13,940 nt of DNA, taken from Treponema sp. Its GTDB lineage: Bacteria > Spirochaetota > Spirochaetia > Treponematales > Treponemataceae. Below, piece after piece: positions 7,839 to 13,940 of the stretch. The notes beneath the pieces are model-generated. The model saw only the letters and a list, made by a program, of their open reading frames with translations, was not told where the DNA came from and did no database searches. Location of the stretch: assembly GCA_017963165.1 (NCBI GenBank), contig JAGCTZ010000158.1, forward strand, positions 1 through 13,940. The letters run 5' to 3'. Position numbers and translations under genes: made by a program. Within the stretch, counting starts at the first letter, position 1. The number at the start of each line of letters is the position of its first letter.

Positions 7839-9657
7839 GGTAAAGCATCCTATTGGTGTAAAACTTGGTGCAATTTTCGCAGGTCTTGTTATTCTTGTTC
7901 TTGGGATAACTGTCGCACTTGTTTATATTCTTTTTGCAAATGACCAGCGTGTTAATGCAAAGTCGAATACAATTTCGCTTAACGAAACAACTGCAAACGC
8001 TGTTCAGACAAAGCTTCAGAATATTCAGGGAAGCGTAAATAATTACCTCAATGTAATTTATGTAATTTCGGAAGATGAAGATTTTGAAGAAGAACAGGAG
8101 CTTTTCTTTAAAGAACTTTGTAATGCAAATGATGACCTTCTTTTTATTTATGATACAGATTCCGGCTATAAGGCTGCACCTGCTTTTGGCAGAACAAATC
8201 CAAAGGCGGACGAACTGTTCAGTAGTTGGGTAGACAGAAATCCTATTCTTGTAGGCTCTGTGCTTGGTGGAACAGTGGAAATAAAGGATTTGTCAAACGT
8301 TATAGATAAGTCTTATGTACTTGGAATAATGTTTAAGAATAACGGAAAATTTGTCTGCGTAGGCTTTAATGTCGAAGCACTTAAGGAAACCTGTTTTAAA
8401 AATTCAAATGCAACTTATGTCGTGAACAGCAGGGGAGAAGCCCTTATTTACGAAGATAATCAGACTGTGCTTGATGCAGGTCTTGTTCCATCCTTCGACA
8501 TTGTTACAGAGGTTTTAAGCAGCAGCTCCGGAAATGAATATGTATTCCAGGATAGCCAGGGCAATAACTGGATTTATATCCGCATGAACATTCTTGATAA
8601 TTCCTGCTCTGTAATTACTCTTGCATCAGAGTCTTCAATTCTTAAAGCAATCAATCTTACGGCTTTAAGAATAATTGCTTTTTCGGTTGCAGTGTTCTTC
8701 CTTGCAATTCTGATAATCAGATTCTTTAGCCGCTCTCTTACAAATCCGATTGAAGACCTTGTTGCCGCAACTCACAGTATTGATAAAGGAAATTATAATA
8801 TTCACCTGCGTCCAAGAACGAAAGATGAAATTGGTTATCTTACCGATAGGTTTACTAAAATGTCGAAAGGGCTCGCAGAACGACAGCGCCTTATGAGTAC
8901 GTTTACAAAATTTGTAAATAAAGATATTGCCGAAAAAGCAGCAAGTGGTCAGCTTACACTTGGCGGCGAAGACAAAAATGCAACAGTCTTCTTTAGTGAT
9001 ATCCGCTCCTTTACAGCAATGTCCGAAAAAATGACAGCGCCACAGGTTGTTGAATTTTTAAATGATTATTTTACGCGCATGGTAGATTGTGTTAACAAGA
9101 CAAATGGAATTGTAGATAAATTTATTGGTGATGCAGTTATGGCTGTGTGGGGTGCTGCTACAACAAATGGTTCCCCGGAAGAAGATGCGTGGGCTGCTGT
9201 AAAAGCTGCGCTTATGATGCGAATTGCACTTTATCATTTTAATCAGAATCAGATTAAACATGGACGTAATCCAATAAAAATTGGTTGCGGTATAAATAGT
9301 GGCCCGATTGTTGCCGGACAGATTGGTTCCGAAGATCATATGAACTATACGGTAATTGGTGATACGGTAAATCTTGCCAGTCGTACAGAGGCGTTGAATA
9401 AACCATTTGCAACAGACATTCTCATCACAGAAAATACATATCTTTTGATAAAAGATAAAATCATAGCAGAAGAAATGCCTGGCGTTCATGTTAAGGGAAA
9501 AACTGACCCTATTAAGATGTACGCCGTTGTAAATGCAAAGGGAGTAAAGGGACCGCAGGATATTCATAAGCTTCGCAAATTCCTTGGCTGGGATGAGCCT
9601 GAACTTGATAAGGTAAATACTGATGAAGAAGAAAAGAAGTACAAGATTGGCAAATAG
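7819..9657 (+). CDS. membrane-bound class III adenylate cyclase with extracytoplasmic sensor and HAMP domain
   Basis: It makes cAMP from ATP in the cytoplasm, under control of an external sensor region. The 612-residue protein has a basic N-terminus, TM1 (about 12-40), an extracytoplasmic region of about 235 residues (Cache-like by position and length, not by a firm motif), TM2 (about 278-301), HAMP (about 302-357), a linker, and the class III catalytic domain (about 385-560). Catalytic residues are in place: metal-binding D394 (FFSDIRSFT) and D438 (DKFIGDAVMAVWG), adenine-selecting K434 and T511 (YTVIGD), and transition-state N518 and R522 (DTVNLASR). The Lys/Thr pair points to ATP rather than GTP. 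Shine-Dalgarno GAGGT (7806-7810) lies 8 bases before the ATG, inside the previous gene. The start overlaps that gene by 20 bases and the end overlaps the next by 35, implying coupled expression. The effector that binds cAMP is not in the window. Confidence 0.96.
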   Translation: MKKRRIKVKHPIGVKLGAIFAGLVILVLGITVALVYILFANDQRVNAKSNTISLNETTANAVQTKLQNIQGSVNNYLNVIYVISEDEDFEEEQELFFKELCNANDDLLFIYDTDSGYKAAPAFGRTNPKADELFSSWVDRNPILVGSVLGGTVEIKDLSNVIDKSYVLGIMFKNNGKFVCVGFNVEALKETCFKNSNATYVVNSRGEALIYEDNQTVLDAGLVPSFDIVTEVLSSSSGNEYVFQDSQGNNWIYIRMNILDNSCSVITLASESSILKAINLTALRIIAFSVAVFFLAILIIRFFSRSLTNPIEDLVAATHSIDKGNYNIHLRPRTKDEIGYLTDRFTKMSKGLAERQRLMSTFTKFVNKDIAEKAASGQLTLGGEDKNATVFFSDIRSFTAMSEKMTAPQVVEFLNDYFTRMVDCVNKTNGIVDKFIGDAVMAVWGAATTNGSPEEDAWAAVKAALMMRIALYHFNQNQIKHGRNPIKIGCGINSGPIVAGQIGSEDHMNYTVIGDTVNLASRTEALNKPFATDILITENTYLLIKDKIIAEEMPGVHVKGKTDPIKMYAVVNAKGVKGPQDIHKLRKFLGWDEPELDKVNTDEEEKKYKIGK

Positions 9658-12271
9658 ACGAAGAAATCATTTTGTCGATTTTATTACAGTTGTAATTTGT
9701 CTCGCAGGAATTGCTGGTGCCTTGTATTGCTTTCAAAATCTTATTTACAAATCGCTTGCAAGTGAAGCCGATGTTCCAGTAGGAATTATTACCTTTAAGA
9801 AAAAATCTCCACGTCGTCGTATTGAACACGAAAATGTCTGGGAATATTTAAAGCTCAAAAGTACAATTTACAAGGGTGATTATATTCTTACAGAAGAGTT
9901 ATCCGAAGCACAACTCATTTTCAAAGATGATAATTATGTAGTTGATGATGAAGAAGGAAATATATCAAGAGTTGTTTATTCTTATGATGAACTTGAACAG
10001 ATAAAAACTGGTTCCGCAGAAATCCATCCAAATTCTATGATGAGGGTAGGCGAAGACAAACTGCTTCATTTTATAAGCGGTTCTGTTTCGTTGAGTTCCG
10101 GTTCTCGTCAGGATGATCTTTCTATCCGGATTGGTGATGATTTGTATGTGCTTGATAAAAATACAAAAGCCTTATTCAGTCTTGCTGGGCGTATTTCGGA
10201 AGATGGAATGACAACGGCTACCGTTTATTGTTCCGAAGGTGAAGTAATTCAGACAAAGGTTACAGAAGAGGGTAAAGAGACTGAAGCTGCGCAAGTTACG
10301 GAAAGAAATGTCATTTCGGCGGGGCAGACATATACTGTTCAGGTTAAGCCGGAAACAATTGATTCAAAGGCTGATGATTCTATTCTTCCTAAGTCTGTAA
10401 GGTCTGCTGCTAAAAAGACGTTGGAAACTACAAAGAATGCTGCCGCTTCTGTTGCTCAAAGAATTAAAGGTAAAACGCCGGAACAGACAGATTCGGGGGC
10501 GCATAATGGTGGGGCACAAAAGACTGCATCTCAAAAAACAGCTGGTTTCCAGGTGCTTGTGCCTCCTGCAGATTATTCAATTACACAGGACAAAGAGATT
10601 AAGGAGCAGATTCCGTTCTATTGGACTAACATAAATAATGTAAAGATTGAATTTTCATATAACCAGAATTTCTCTTCGATTGTTGATACAGAATATTTTA
10701 ATTCTGTAAGTAGGCGTGGTTCTGTTGTTCTTGATTTTGCGGCGCCTGATGATGTTCTTTACTGGCGTGCAATTCCTGGTGACCAGAAGTATTCAGAAAA
10801 TATTGAATATCCTGCCGGTACAATTCTTGTTCATGATCCTGCAGAAAAGAATCTTAAGCAGGCACTTATTACTGCTTATGGTCAGGAACGTGAAGAAGAA
10901 ATTGAACAGATAGTTCAGGAAACGCAGCAGGCCCAGAAGAAGAATGAAGAACTGCAGAAGGAAGCACTTGTGCAGGCTCGTTCCGAATTTTCAGAAGAAC
11001 TGGTTGAAGTTCAGGAAAATCAGGAAGTTGATTACGAAAGATTAAAGGATTTGCATTCCGGTAAGATAGCAGAAGAAGCACGGCTTGCCGAAGAAAAGCG
11101 TATAGAAGAAGAACGAAAGGCGGAAGAAGCGCGTAAGGCCGAAGCCGCAAGAAAAGCAGAGCAGGCGCGTATTGCCGAACAGAAGCGAAAAGAGGAAGCT
11201 GCACGAAAGGCAGAAGAAGCACGTATTGCAGAGCAAAAACGTAAGGCCGAGGCGGCTCGTAAAGCGGAAGAGGCACGTAAGGCAGAGGAAGCGCGTAAAG
11301 CTGAGGAAGCAAGAAAAGCTGAGCAGGCACGGTTAGCGGAGCAGAAGCGTAAGGAAGAAGAGGCTAAGAAGGCCGAAGAAGCACGTAAGGCTGAAGAAGC
11401 ACGTAAAGCAGAAGAGGCACGCAAGGCTGAAGAAGCACGTAAGGCTGAAGAGGCGCGAAAGGCAGAGGAAGAACGCAAGGCTGAAGAGGCACGCAAAGCA
11501 GAAGAAGCACGTAAGGCTGAAGAAGAGCGTAAAGCCGAAGAAGCACGTAAAGCAGAAGAGGCACGCAAGGCTGAAGAAGCACGAAAAGCAGAGGAAGCAC
11601 GTAAGGCTGAAGAAGCACGTAAAGCCGAAGAGGCACGAAAAGCCGAGGAAGAACGTAAAGCTGAAGAAGAACGTAAAGCAGAAGAAGAGCGTAAGGCCGA
11701 GGAAGCACGTAAAGCTGAAGAAGAGCGTAAAGCCGAGGAAGCACGTAAAGCTGAAGAAGAGCGTAAAGCCGAGGAAGCACGCAAAGCAGAAGAAGAACGC
11801 AAAGCAGAAGAAGCTCGTCTGGAAGAACAAAAACGTCAGGAAGAAGAAGCCCGTCGAGTCGAAGAAGAGGCTGCTCGTAATGATCTTTCAAAAAATGCCT
11901 TTGCGCAAACAACCCCGGTTCTTCTATCACCTGTACAGGGAAAGAATTTCGGCGAAGAAGATTTTGACACACTCCGCCCGCAGATAGATTTTACCTGGCA
12001 AAAAGTAACTGGTGCAAGAAATTATAAATTCGTTATTAAGGATTCAAGTGGAAAGATTCTTATTTCAAAGACAGTCAATACAACGCGCTTTGATTTAACT
12101 TCAAATGATTTAAGTCTTGTTTCTGATAACGGCGAATATACCTGGTCGGTAACTGCAGTCCAAACTTCGGGAAGGGAAGAGTTCTCAACTCAGGTTGCAG
12201 AACGCACCTTTAGAGTTCAGATAGACGATGCCGAAACTGCAACACTGAATGTAGATAACCTTGTCTTCTAA
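9623..12271 (+). CDS. membrane-anchored FecR-like protein with Fn3-like domains and a long KAEEAR helical stalk
   Basis: This 882-residue protein has a strongly basic N-terminus (residues 2-14), one membrane anchor (about 19-38), and then a region that should lie outside the cytoplasm. Residues about 48-170 resemble a FecR domain (YKGDYILTEELSEAQLIF, then the LLHFISGSVSLSSG turn). A beta-sandwich, Fn3-like region (about 310-405, with IPFYWTNINNVKIEF and VLYWRAIPG) follows. From about residue 425 to 757 the sequence is charged and helical; residues 583-732 are 25 uninterrupted KAEE(A/E)R hexamers. A second Fn3-like domain (about 765-882, IDFTWQKVTGARNYKF to GEYTWSV) closes it. The stalk resembles TolA domain II or an E/R/K-rich single alpha helix. 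Shine-Dalgarno TAAGG (9609-9613) lies 9 bases upstream of the ATG. It overlaps the cyclase gene by 35 bases. A structural or sensory partner of the cyclase and the LRR protein is my inference. Confidence 0.93.
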   Translation: MKKKRSTRLANRRRNHFVDFITVVICLAGIAGALYCFQNLIYKSLASEADVPVGIITFKKKSPRRRIEHENVWEYLKLKSTIYKGDYILTEELSEAQLIFKDDNYVVDDEEGNISRVVYSYDELEQIKTGSAEIHPNSMMRVGEDKLLHFISGSVSLSSGSRQDDLSIRIGDDLYVLDKNTKALFSLAGRISEDGMTTATVYCSEGEVIQTKVTEEGKETEAAQVTERNVISAGQTYTVQVKPETIDSKADDSILPKSVRSAAKKTLETTKNAAASVAQRIKGKTPEQTDSGAHNGGAQKTASQKTAGFQVLVPPADYSITQDKEIKEQIPFYWTNINNVKIEFSYNQNFSSIVDTEYFNSVSRRGSVVLDFAAPDDVLYWRAIPGDQKYSENIEYPAGTILVHDPAEKNLKQALITAYGQEREEEIEQIVQETQQAQKKNEELQKEALVQARSEFSEELVEVQENQEVDYERLKDLHSGKIAEEARLAEEKRIEEERKAEEARKAEAARKAEQARIAEQKRKEEAARKAEEARIAEQKRKAEAARKAEEARKAEEARKAEEARKAEQARLAEQKRKEEEAKKAEEARKAEEARKAEEARKAEEARKAEEARKAEEERKAEEARKAEEARKAEEERKAEEARKAEEARKAEEARKAEEARKAEEARKAEEARKAEEERKAEEERKAEEERKAEEARKAEEERKAEEARKAEEERKAEEARKAEEERKAEEARLEEQKRQEEEARRVEEEAARNDLSKNAFAQTTPVLLSPVQGKNFGEEDFDTLRPQIDFTWQKVTGARNYKFVIKDSSGKILISKTVNTTRFDLTSNDLSLVSDNGEYTWSVTAVQTSGREEFSTQVAERTFRVQIDDAETATLNVDNLVF
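11369..11818 (+). repeat. 18-bp coding minisatellite, 25 tandem units
   Basis: Exactly 450 bp in frame encode 25 consecutive hexapeptides, each KAEEAR or KAEEER, with no interruption. Units differ mostly at synonymous third positions (AAA/AAG, GCA/GCT/GCC, GAA/GAG, CGT/CGC/CGA) plus an A/E alternation at the fifth residue. Degenerate versions of the repeat extend upstream to about 11070 (with IAEQKR and KAEAAR variants) and downstream to about 11880. The plus strand is strongly purine-rich here. The in-frame 18-bp period means unit gain or loss would keep the protein readable, so copy number may vary between strains. Confidence 0.97.
11699..11770 (+). repeat. perfect 36-bp tandem duplication inside the array
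   Basis: Bases 11699-11734 and 11735-11770 are identical, including third positions, and encode EEARKAEEERKA twice. A third copy starts at 11771 and first differs at its twelfth base (CGC instead of CGT). The other units differ at third positions, so this perfect stretch suggests a recent duplication by slippage or unequal recombination. Confidence 0.9.
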
Positions 12272-12278
12272 GTTATCT
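12253..12278. repeat. inverted repeat spanning two convergent stop codons
   Basis: AGATAAC (12253-12259) and GTTATCT (12272-12278) form 7-bp complementary arms around a 12-base loop that contains the plus-strand TAA (12269-12271). The right arm contains the minus-strand stop (12273-12275). The structure is symmetric, so it would form in both transcripts, but there is no T-tract on either side. It is at best a weak bidirectional terminator or 3'-end stabiliser. Confidence 0.3.
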
Positions 12279-12860
12279 CTGTTGAGATCCCTCATGAATC
12301 TTGTCGTAGGTTTCCTGACCTGCAAGAATTCTTACAAGCTCCATTGCAAACTGTTCGCTTGCACCAGGACCTCTTGAAGTAACAAGGTTTCCGTCCGTAA
12401 TAAATACCTGATTTGAATATCCCTCAGCATATTCAGCTTTTGCTTCATTTTCCATTCCAGGATAACAGGTCCATTTTTTATCCTTTAATACATCAGTTTT
12501 TCCAAATACAACAGCAGGAGATGCGCAGATTGCAGTGACAAGCTTTCCGGCTTTATTGCATTTTTCAATGTATGACAGAAGCTCCGCATTTTCAGAAAGA
12601 TTGATAGCACCAACACCACCACCAGGGCAAACGATGCAGTCAGGAAGATTCTCACCATATTCAGCCATAAAATCCTGCATTGACATATCCATAATCATTG
12701 GAACTTTATGCGAACTTGTAACAATTAATGTTCTGTTAAAAGGAGTACCTTTAACTCCAACTGTTACAACTTCAATACCTGCACGTCTCATATAATCAAC
12801 AGGACTCAAAGCTTCAACATCTTCAAATCCATCTGCAAAAAAAACAGCAGCTCTTTTCAT
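12273..12860 (-). CDS. DJ-1/PfpI (ThiJ/YajL-like) family protein
   Basis: The product is a 195-residue cytoplasmic protein of the DJ-1 superfamily, whose members include proposed glyoxalase/deglycase, chaperone and oxidative-stress proteins. Visible hallmarks are AAVFFADGFEDVEA near the N-terminus with the conserved glutamate at E16, CPGGG (78-82), the nucleophile-elbow cysteine C112 in AICASP, and TSRGPGASEQFAMEL (161-175). Length is typical. I place the start at 12860 because AGGAG (12869-12873 on the minus strand) lies 8 bases upstream. An in-frame ATG at 12887 would add nine residues (MKKNIGEIK) but lies upstream of this Shine-Dalgarno, in the predicted promoter. It is transcribed towards the cyclase operon, with one base between the stop codons. 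Its exact substrate cannot be told from the sequence. Confidence 0.95.
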   Translation of the reverse strand: MKRAAVFFADGFEDVEALSPVDYMRRAGIEVVTVGVKGTPFNRTLIVTSSHKVPMIMDMSMQDFMAEYGENLPDCIVCPGGGVGAINLSENAELLSYIEKCNKAGKLVTAICASPAVVFGKTDVLKDKKWTCYPGMENEAKAEYAEGYSNQVFITDGNLVTSRGPGASEQFAMELVRILAGQETYDKIHEGSQQR

Positions 12861-12886
12861 TTTTATTTCTCCTATATTTTTTTTCA

Positions 12887-12892
12887 ATTATA
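12887..12892 (-). promoter_or_regulatory. -10 element of the DJ-1-family gene promoter
   Basis: On the minus strand this is a perfect TATAAT. Transcription would start near 12880, about 20 nt before the ATG at 12860, leaving room for the AGGAG Shine-Dalgarno. No good -35 is visible: the hexamer at 17-bp spacing (12910-12915) reads TAGCGA, only 3/6 to consensus. An activator or intrinsically weak promoter is possible. Confidence 0.5.
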
Positions 12893-12925
12893 ATGCATCA
12901 GTTTGTATTTCGCTAGAAAAAAATA

Positions 12926-12954
12926 TTTACAAATCTACCTTGCTTCTATAAAAT
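12926..12954 (+). promoter_or_regulatory. promoter of the HAD phosphatase gene, possibly giving a leaderless mRNA
   Basis: TTTACA (12926-12931), 17 bp, then TAAAAT (12949-12954): each hexamer matches consensus at 5 of 6 positions. The expected start site is about 12961-12962, which is the ATG itself. No Shine-Dalgarno precedes the ATG. It lies in the 101-bp divergent region shared with the DJ-1-family gene. Confidence 0.6.
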
Positions 12955-12961
12955 ACGCATA

Positions 12962-13783
12962 ATGAATAAACTTGATGTTAAGCTTGTTGCTTTAGATTTG
13001 GACGACACTCTTTTAAATGATGAACTCAGGATTACCGATTTGAATGTGCAGGCTCTCCGTGAATGTGTCGAAAAAGGGATTTATGTTGTTTTATGTTCCG
13101 GCAGAGCAGAAGATGCAATTCTTCCCTTTGTAAGGCGACTCGAAATTGCAGGTAAAGAAGCTGGACGTTATATTATTGCCATAAACGGCTGCAGTGTTTT
13201 TGATTTGCATAAACGCCAGAATATTTATTGCCGGAAAGTGGAACCCGAAGTTCTTATTAAGACAAATCAGATTGCCGAAGAAAGGGGACTTCGCTCCGAG
13301 GTTTATACTCCGGATACAATTTATTATCGCGAAGCTACAAAGTGGACTAAGCTTGATGTTGATTTATGCGGTCTTAAAGGTCAGGCAGTTTCAGATTATG
13401 ATGAATTCCTAAAAAAAGGATTTACAAAAATGCTTGTACCTGGTGAACCATCACAGCTGTTGGAACTTCAGAATGTGCTTCGGAAAGAATTTGGAAATCA
13501 TGCTGTTATTTTTACAAGCAAGCCTTATTTTCTGGAAATCCTTCCTCCTGATTGCGGAAAGGGCGAGGCTGTTTCATGGCTGGCAGCTGAACTTGGCATT
13601 CCAATGGAAAAGACAATGGGGTTTGGTGACAGCATGAATGATGAAAGCCTTATTCGTATGACAGGTTATGGTATCGCAATGTGTAATGGACTTGAGGAAA
13701 TTAAAGCAATTGCTGATTATATAACTGATTTTGATAATAATAATGATGGTCCCGGTCAATTTTTGAAGAAATGGGTTTTATAA
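12962..13783 (+). CDS. Cof-type HAD-superfamily phosphatase
   Basis: The product is a 273-residue cytoplasmic hydrolase of the Cof (HAD-IIB) type, which generally dephosphorylates sugar phosphates or other small phosphorylated metabolites. All four HAD motifs are present: DLDDT with nucleophile D12 and acid/base D14, CSGR (motif II, near residue 45), the motif III lysine K200 (CGKGEAVSWL), and the metal-binding GDSMND at 222-227. The intervening region (about 85-190) is the C2-type cap that sets substrate choice and cannot be read here. Length is typical. It has no recognisable Shine-Dalgarno and its predicted transcript starts at or beside the ATG. It sits between the divergent DJ-1-family gene and the putative rRNA promoter, apparently as a single-gene unit. 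Confidence 0.96.
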   Translation: MNKLDVKLVALDLDDTLLNDELRITDLNVQALRECVEKGIYVVLCSGRAEDAILPFVRRLEIAGKEAGRYIIAINGCSVFDLHKRQNIYCRKVEPEVLIKTNQIAEERGLRSEVYTPDTIYYREATKWTKLDVDLCGLKGQAVSDYDEFLKKGFTKMLVPGEPSQLLELQNVLRKEFGNHAVIFTSKPYFLEILPPDCGKGEAVSWLAAELGIPMEKTMGFGDSMNDESLIRMTGYGIAMCNGLEEIKAIADYITDFDNNNDGPGQFLKKWVL

Positions 13784-13801
13784 AAAAAATTAAATTTTTT
13801 T
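13783..13801. other. AT-only palindrome: weak terminator and/or UP-like element
   Basis: A 9-bp perfect inverted repeat of only A and T (13783-13791 with 13793-13801) starts at the last base of the phosphatase stop codon and ends in seven T. It could act as a weak intrinsic terminator for that gene. Its A- and T-tracts lie about 22-40 bp upstream of the -35 hexamer at 13823, farther than a classic UP element but plausibly helping the promoter. The choice between these is undecided. Confidence 0.4.
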
Positions 13802-13822
13802 GCAAAAACGGGTATTGAGATA

Positions 13823-13851
13823 TTGACAGTTTTTGGATGGTGGTATATATT
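13823..13851 (+). promoter_or_regulatory. near-consensus sigma-70 promoter, probably of a ribosomal RNA operon
   Basis: A perfect TTGACA (13823-13828) and TATATT (13846-13851, 5/6) are separated by exactly 17 bp, one of the two strongest promoters in the window. Transcription should start near 13858. The absence of a downstream ORF and the boxB/boxA-like leader that follows indicate an rrn promoter. Confidence 0.8.
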
Positions 13852-13862
13852 AAATCTCGCAC

Positions 13863-13904
13863 GTCGCAACAGACCGTTGCGGCAAAAATCAGATCTTTGA
13901 CAGA
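13863..13904 (+). promoter_or_regulatory. rRNA leader antitermination site: boxB-like hairpin plus boxA-like element
   Basis: A stem of 8 pairs (13863-13870 with 13876-13883, one G-U) and a 5-base AGACC loop form a boxB-like hairpin. Eight bases later GATCTTTGACA (13892-13902) matches the boxA core GCTCTTTAACA at 9 of 11 positions. In many bacteria this hairpin-then-boxA order, just after an rrn promoter, recruits Nus factors so that RNA polymerase reads through the rRNA genes. The 16S gene itself is not in the window, so the call rests on the leader alone. Confidence 0.65.
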
Positions 13905-13940
13905 CAAGGGAAGGAAACAACCGTACAGACTAAACTGGTC

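Noticed and set aside
11032..11972. Several long minus-strand open frames opposite the KAEEAR array
   Set aside because: All result from the repeat lacking stop codons in any frame. They read as low-complexity Ser/Ala/Leu/Phe/Arg repeats, have no ribosome sites, and the plus-strand protein is coherent.
13574..13907. Minus-strand open frames over the phosphatase 3' end and the rrn promoter
   Set aside because: One is antisense to the HAD motif region and the other crosses the promoter and leader; both lack start signals and coherent composition.

Overview
The window looks like a chromosomal segment of a low-GC, host-associated spirochaete, most likely a Treponema. This is inferred from gene content, not from a 16S match. 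The pointers are the strong A/T bias at third codon positions, a BspA-type leucine-rich-repeat envelope protein, a membrane class III adenylate cyclase beside a FecR-like protein, and dispersed GC-rich hairpin repeats between AT-rich genes. No phage, IS, CRISPR or toxin-antitoxin genes are visible.

Layout. Positions 1-330 hold a possible 3' gene tail, a cluster of hairpins ending in an intrinsic terminator, and two candidate promoters. A two-gene unit follows: a 470-aa protein I do not recognise (331-1743) and, 2 bases later, a secreted family-5 solute-binding protein (1746-3332) with no permease or ATPase beside it. A GC-rich hairpin repeat (about 3349-3438) separates these from a strong promoter (TTGAAA-N17-TATAAT, 3446-3474).

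That promoter appears to drive four overlapping genes: acetate kinase (3508-4851); a 996-aa multidomain surface or periplasmic protein (4848-7838); a membrane adenylate cyclase with an extracytoplasmic sensor region (7819-9657); and an 882-aa membrane-anchored FecR-like protein carrying 25 uninterrupted KAEE(A/E)R hexapeptides (9623-12271). Overlaps of 4, 20 and 35 bases imply one transcript and translational coupling. My hypothesis is an envelope-sensing cAMP module co-expressed with acetate and ATP metabolism. The sequence supports the physical linkage; the shared function is inference.

A DJ-1/PfpI-family gene (12860-12273, minus strand) converges on that operon with a single base between the stop codons. 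Divergent from it is a Cof-type HAD phosphatase (12962-13783) whose promoter lies so close to the ATG that its mRNA may be leaderless. The last 120 bases look like a ribosomal RNA operon promoter and leader: TTGACA-N17-TATATT, then a boxB-like hairpin and a boxA-like element, with the 16S gene presumably starting just beyond the window.
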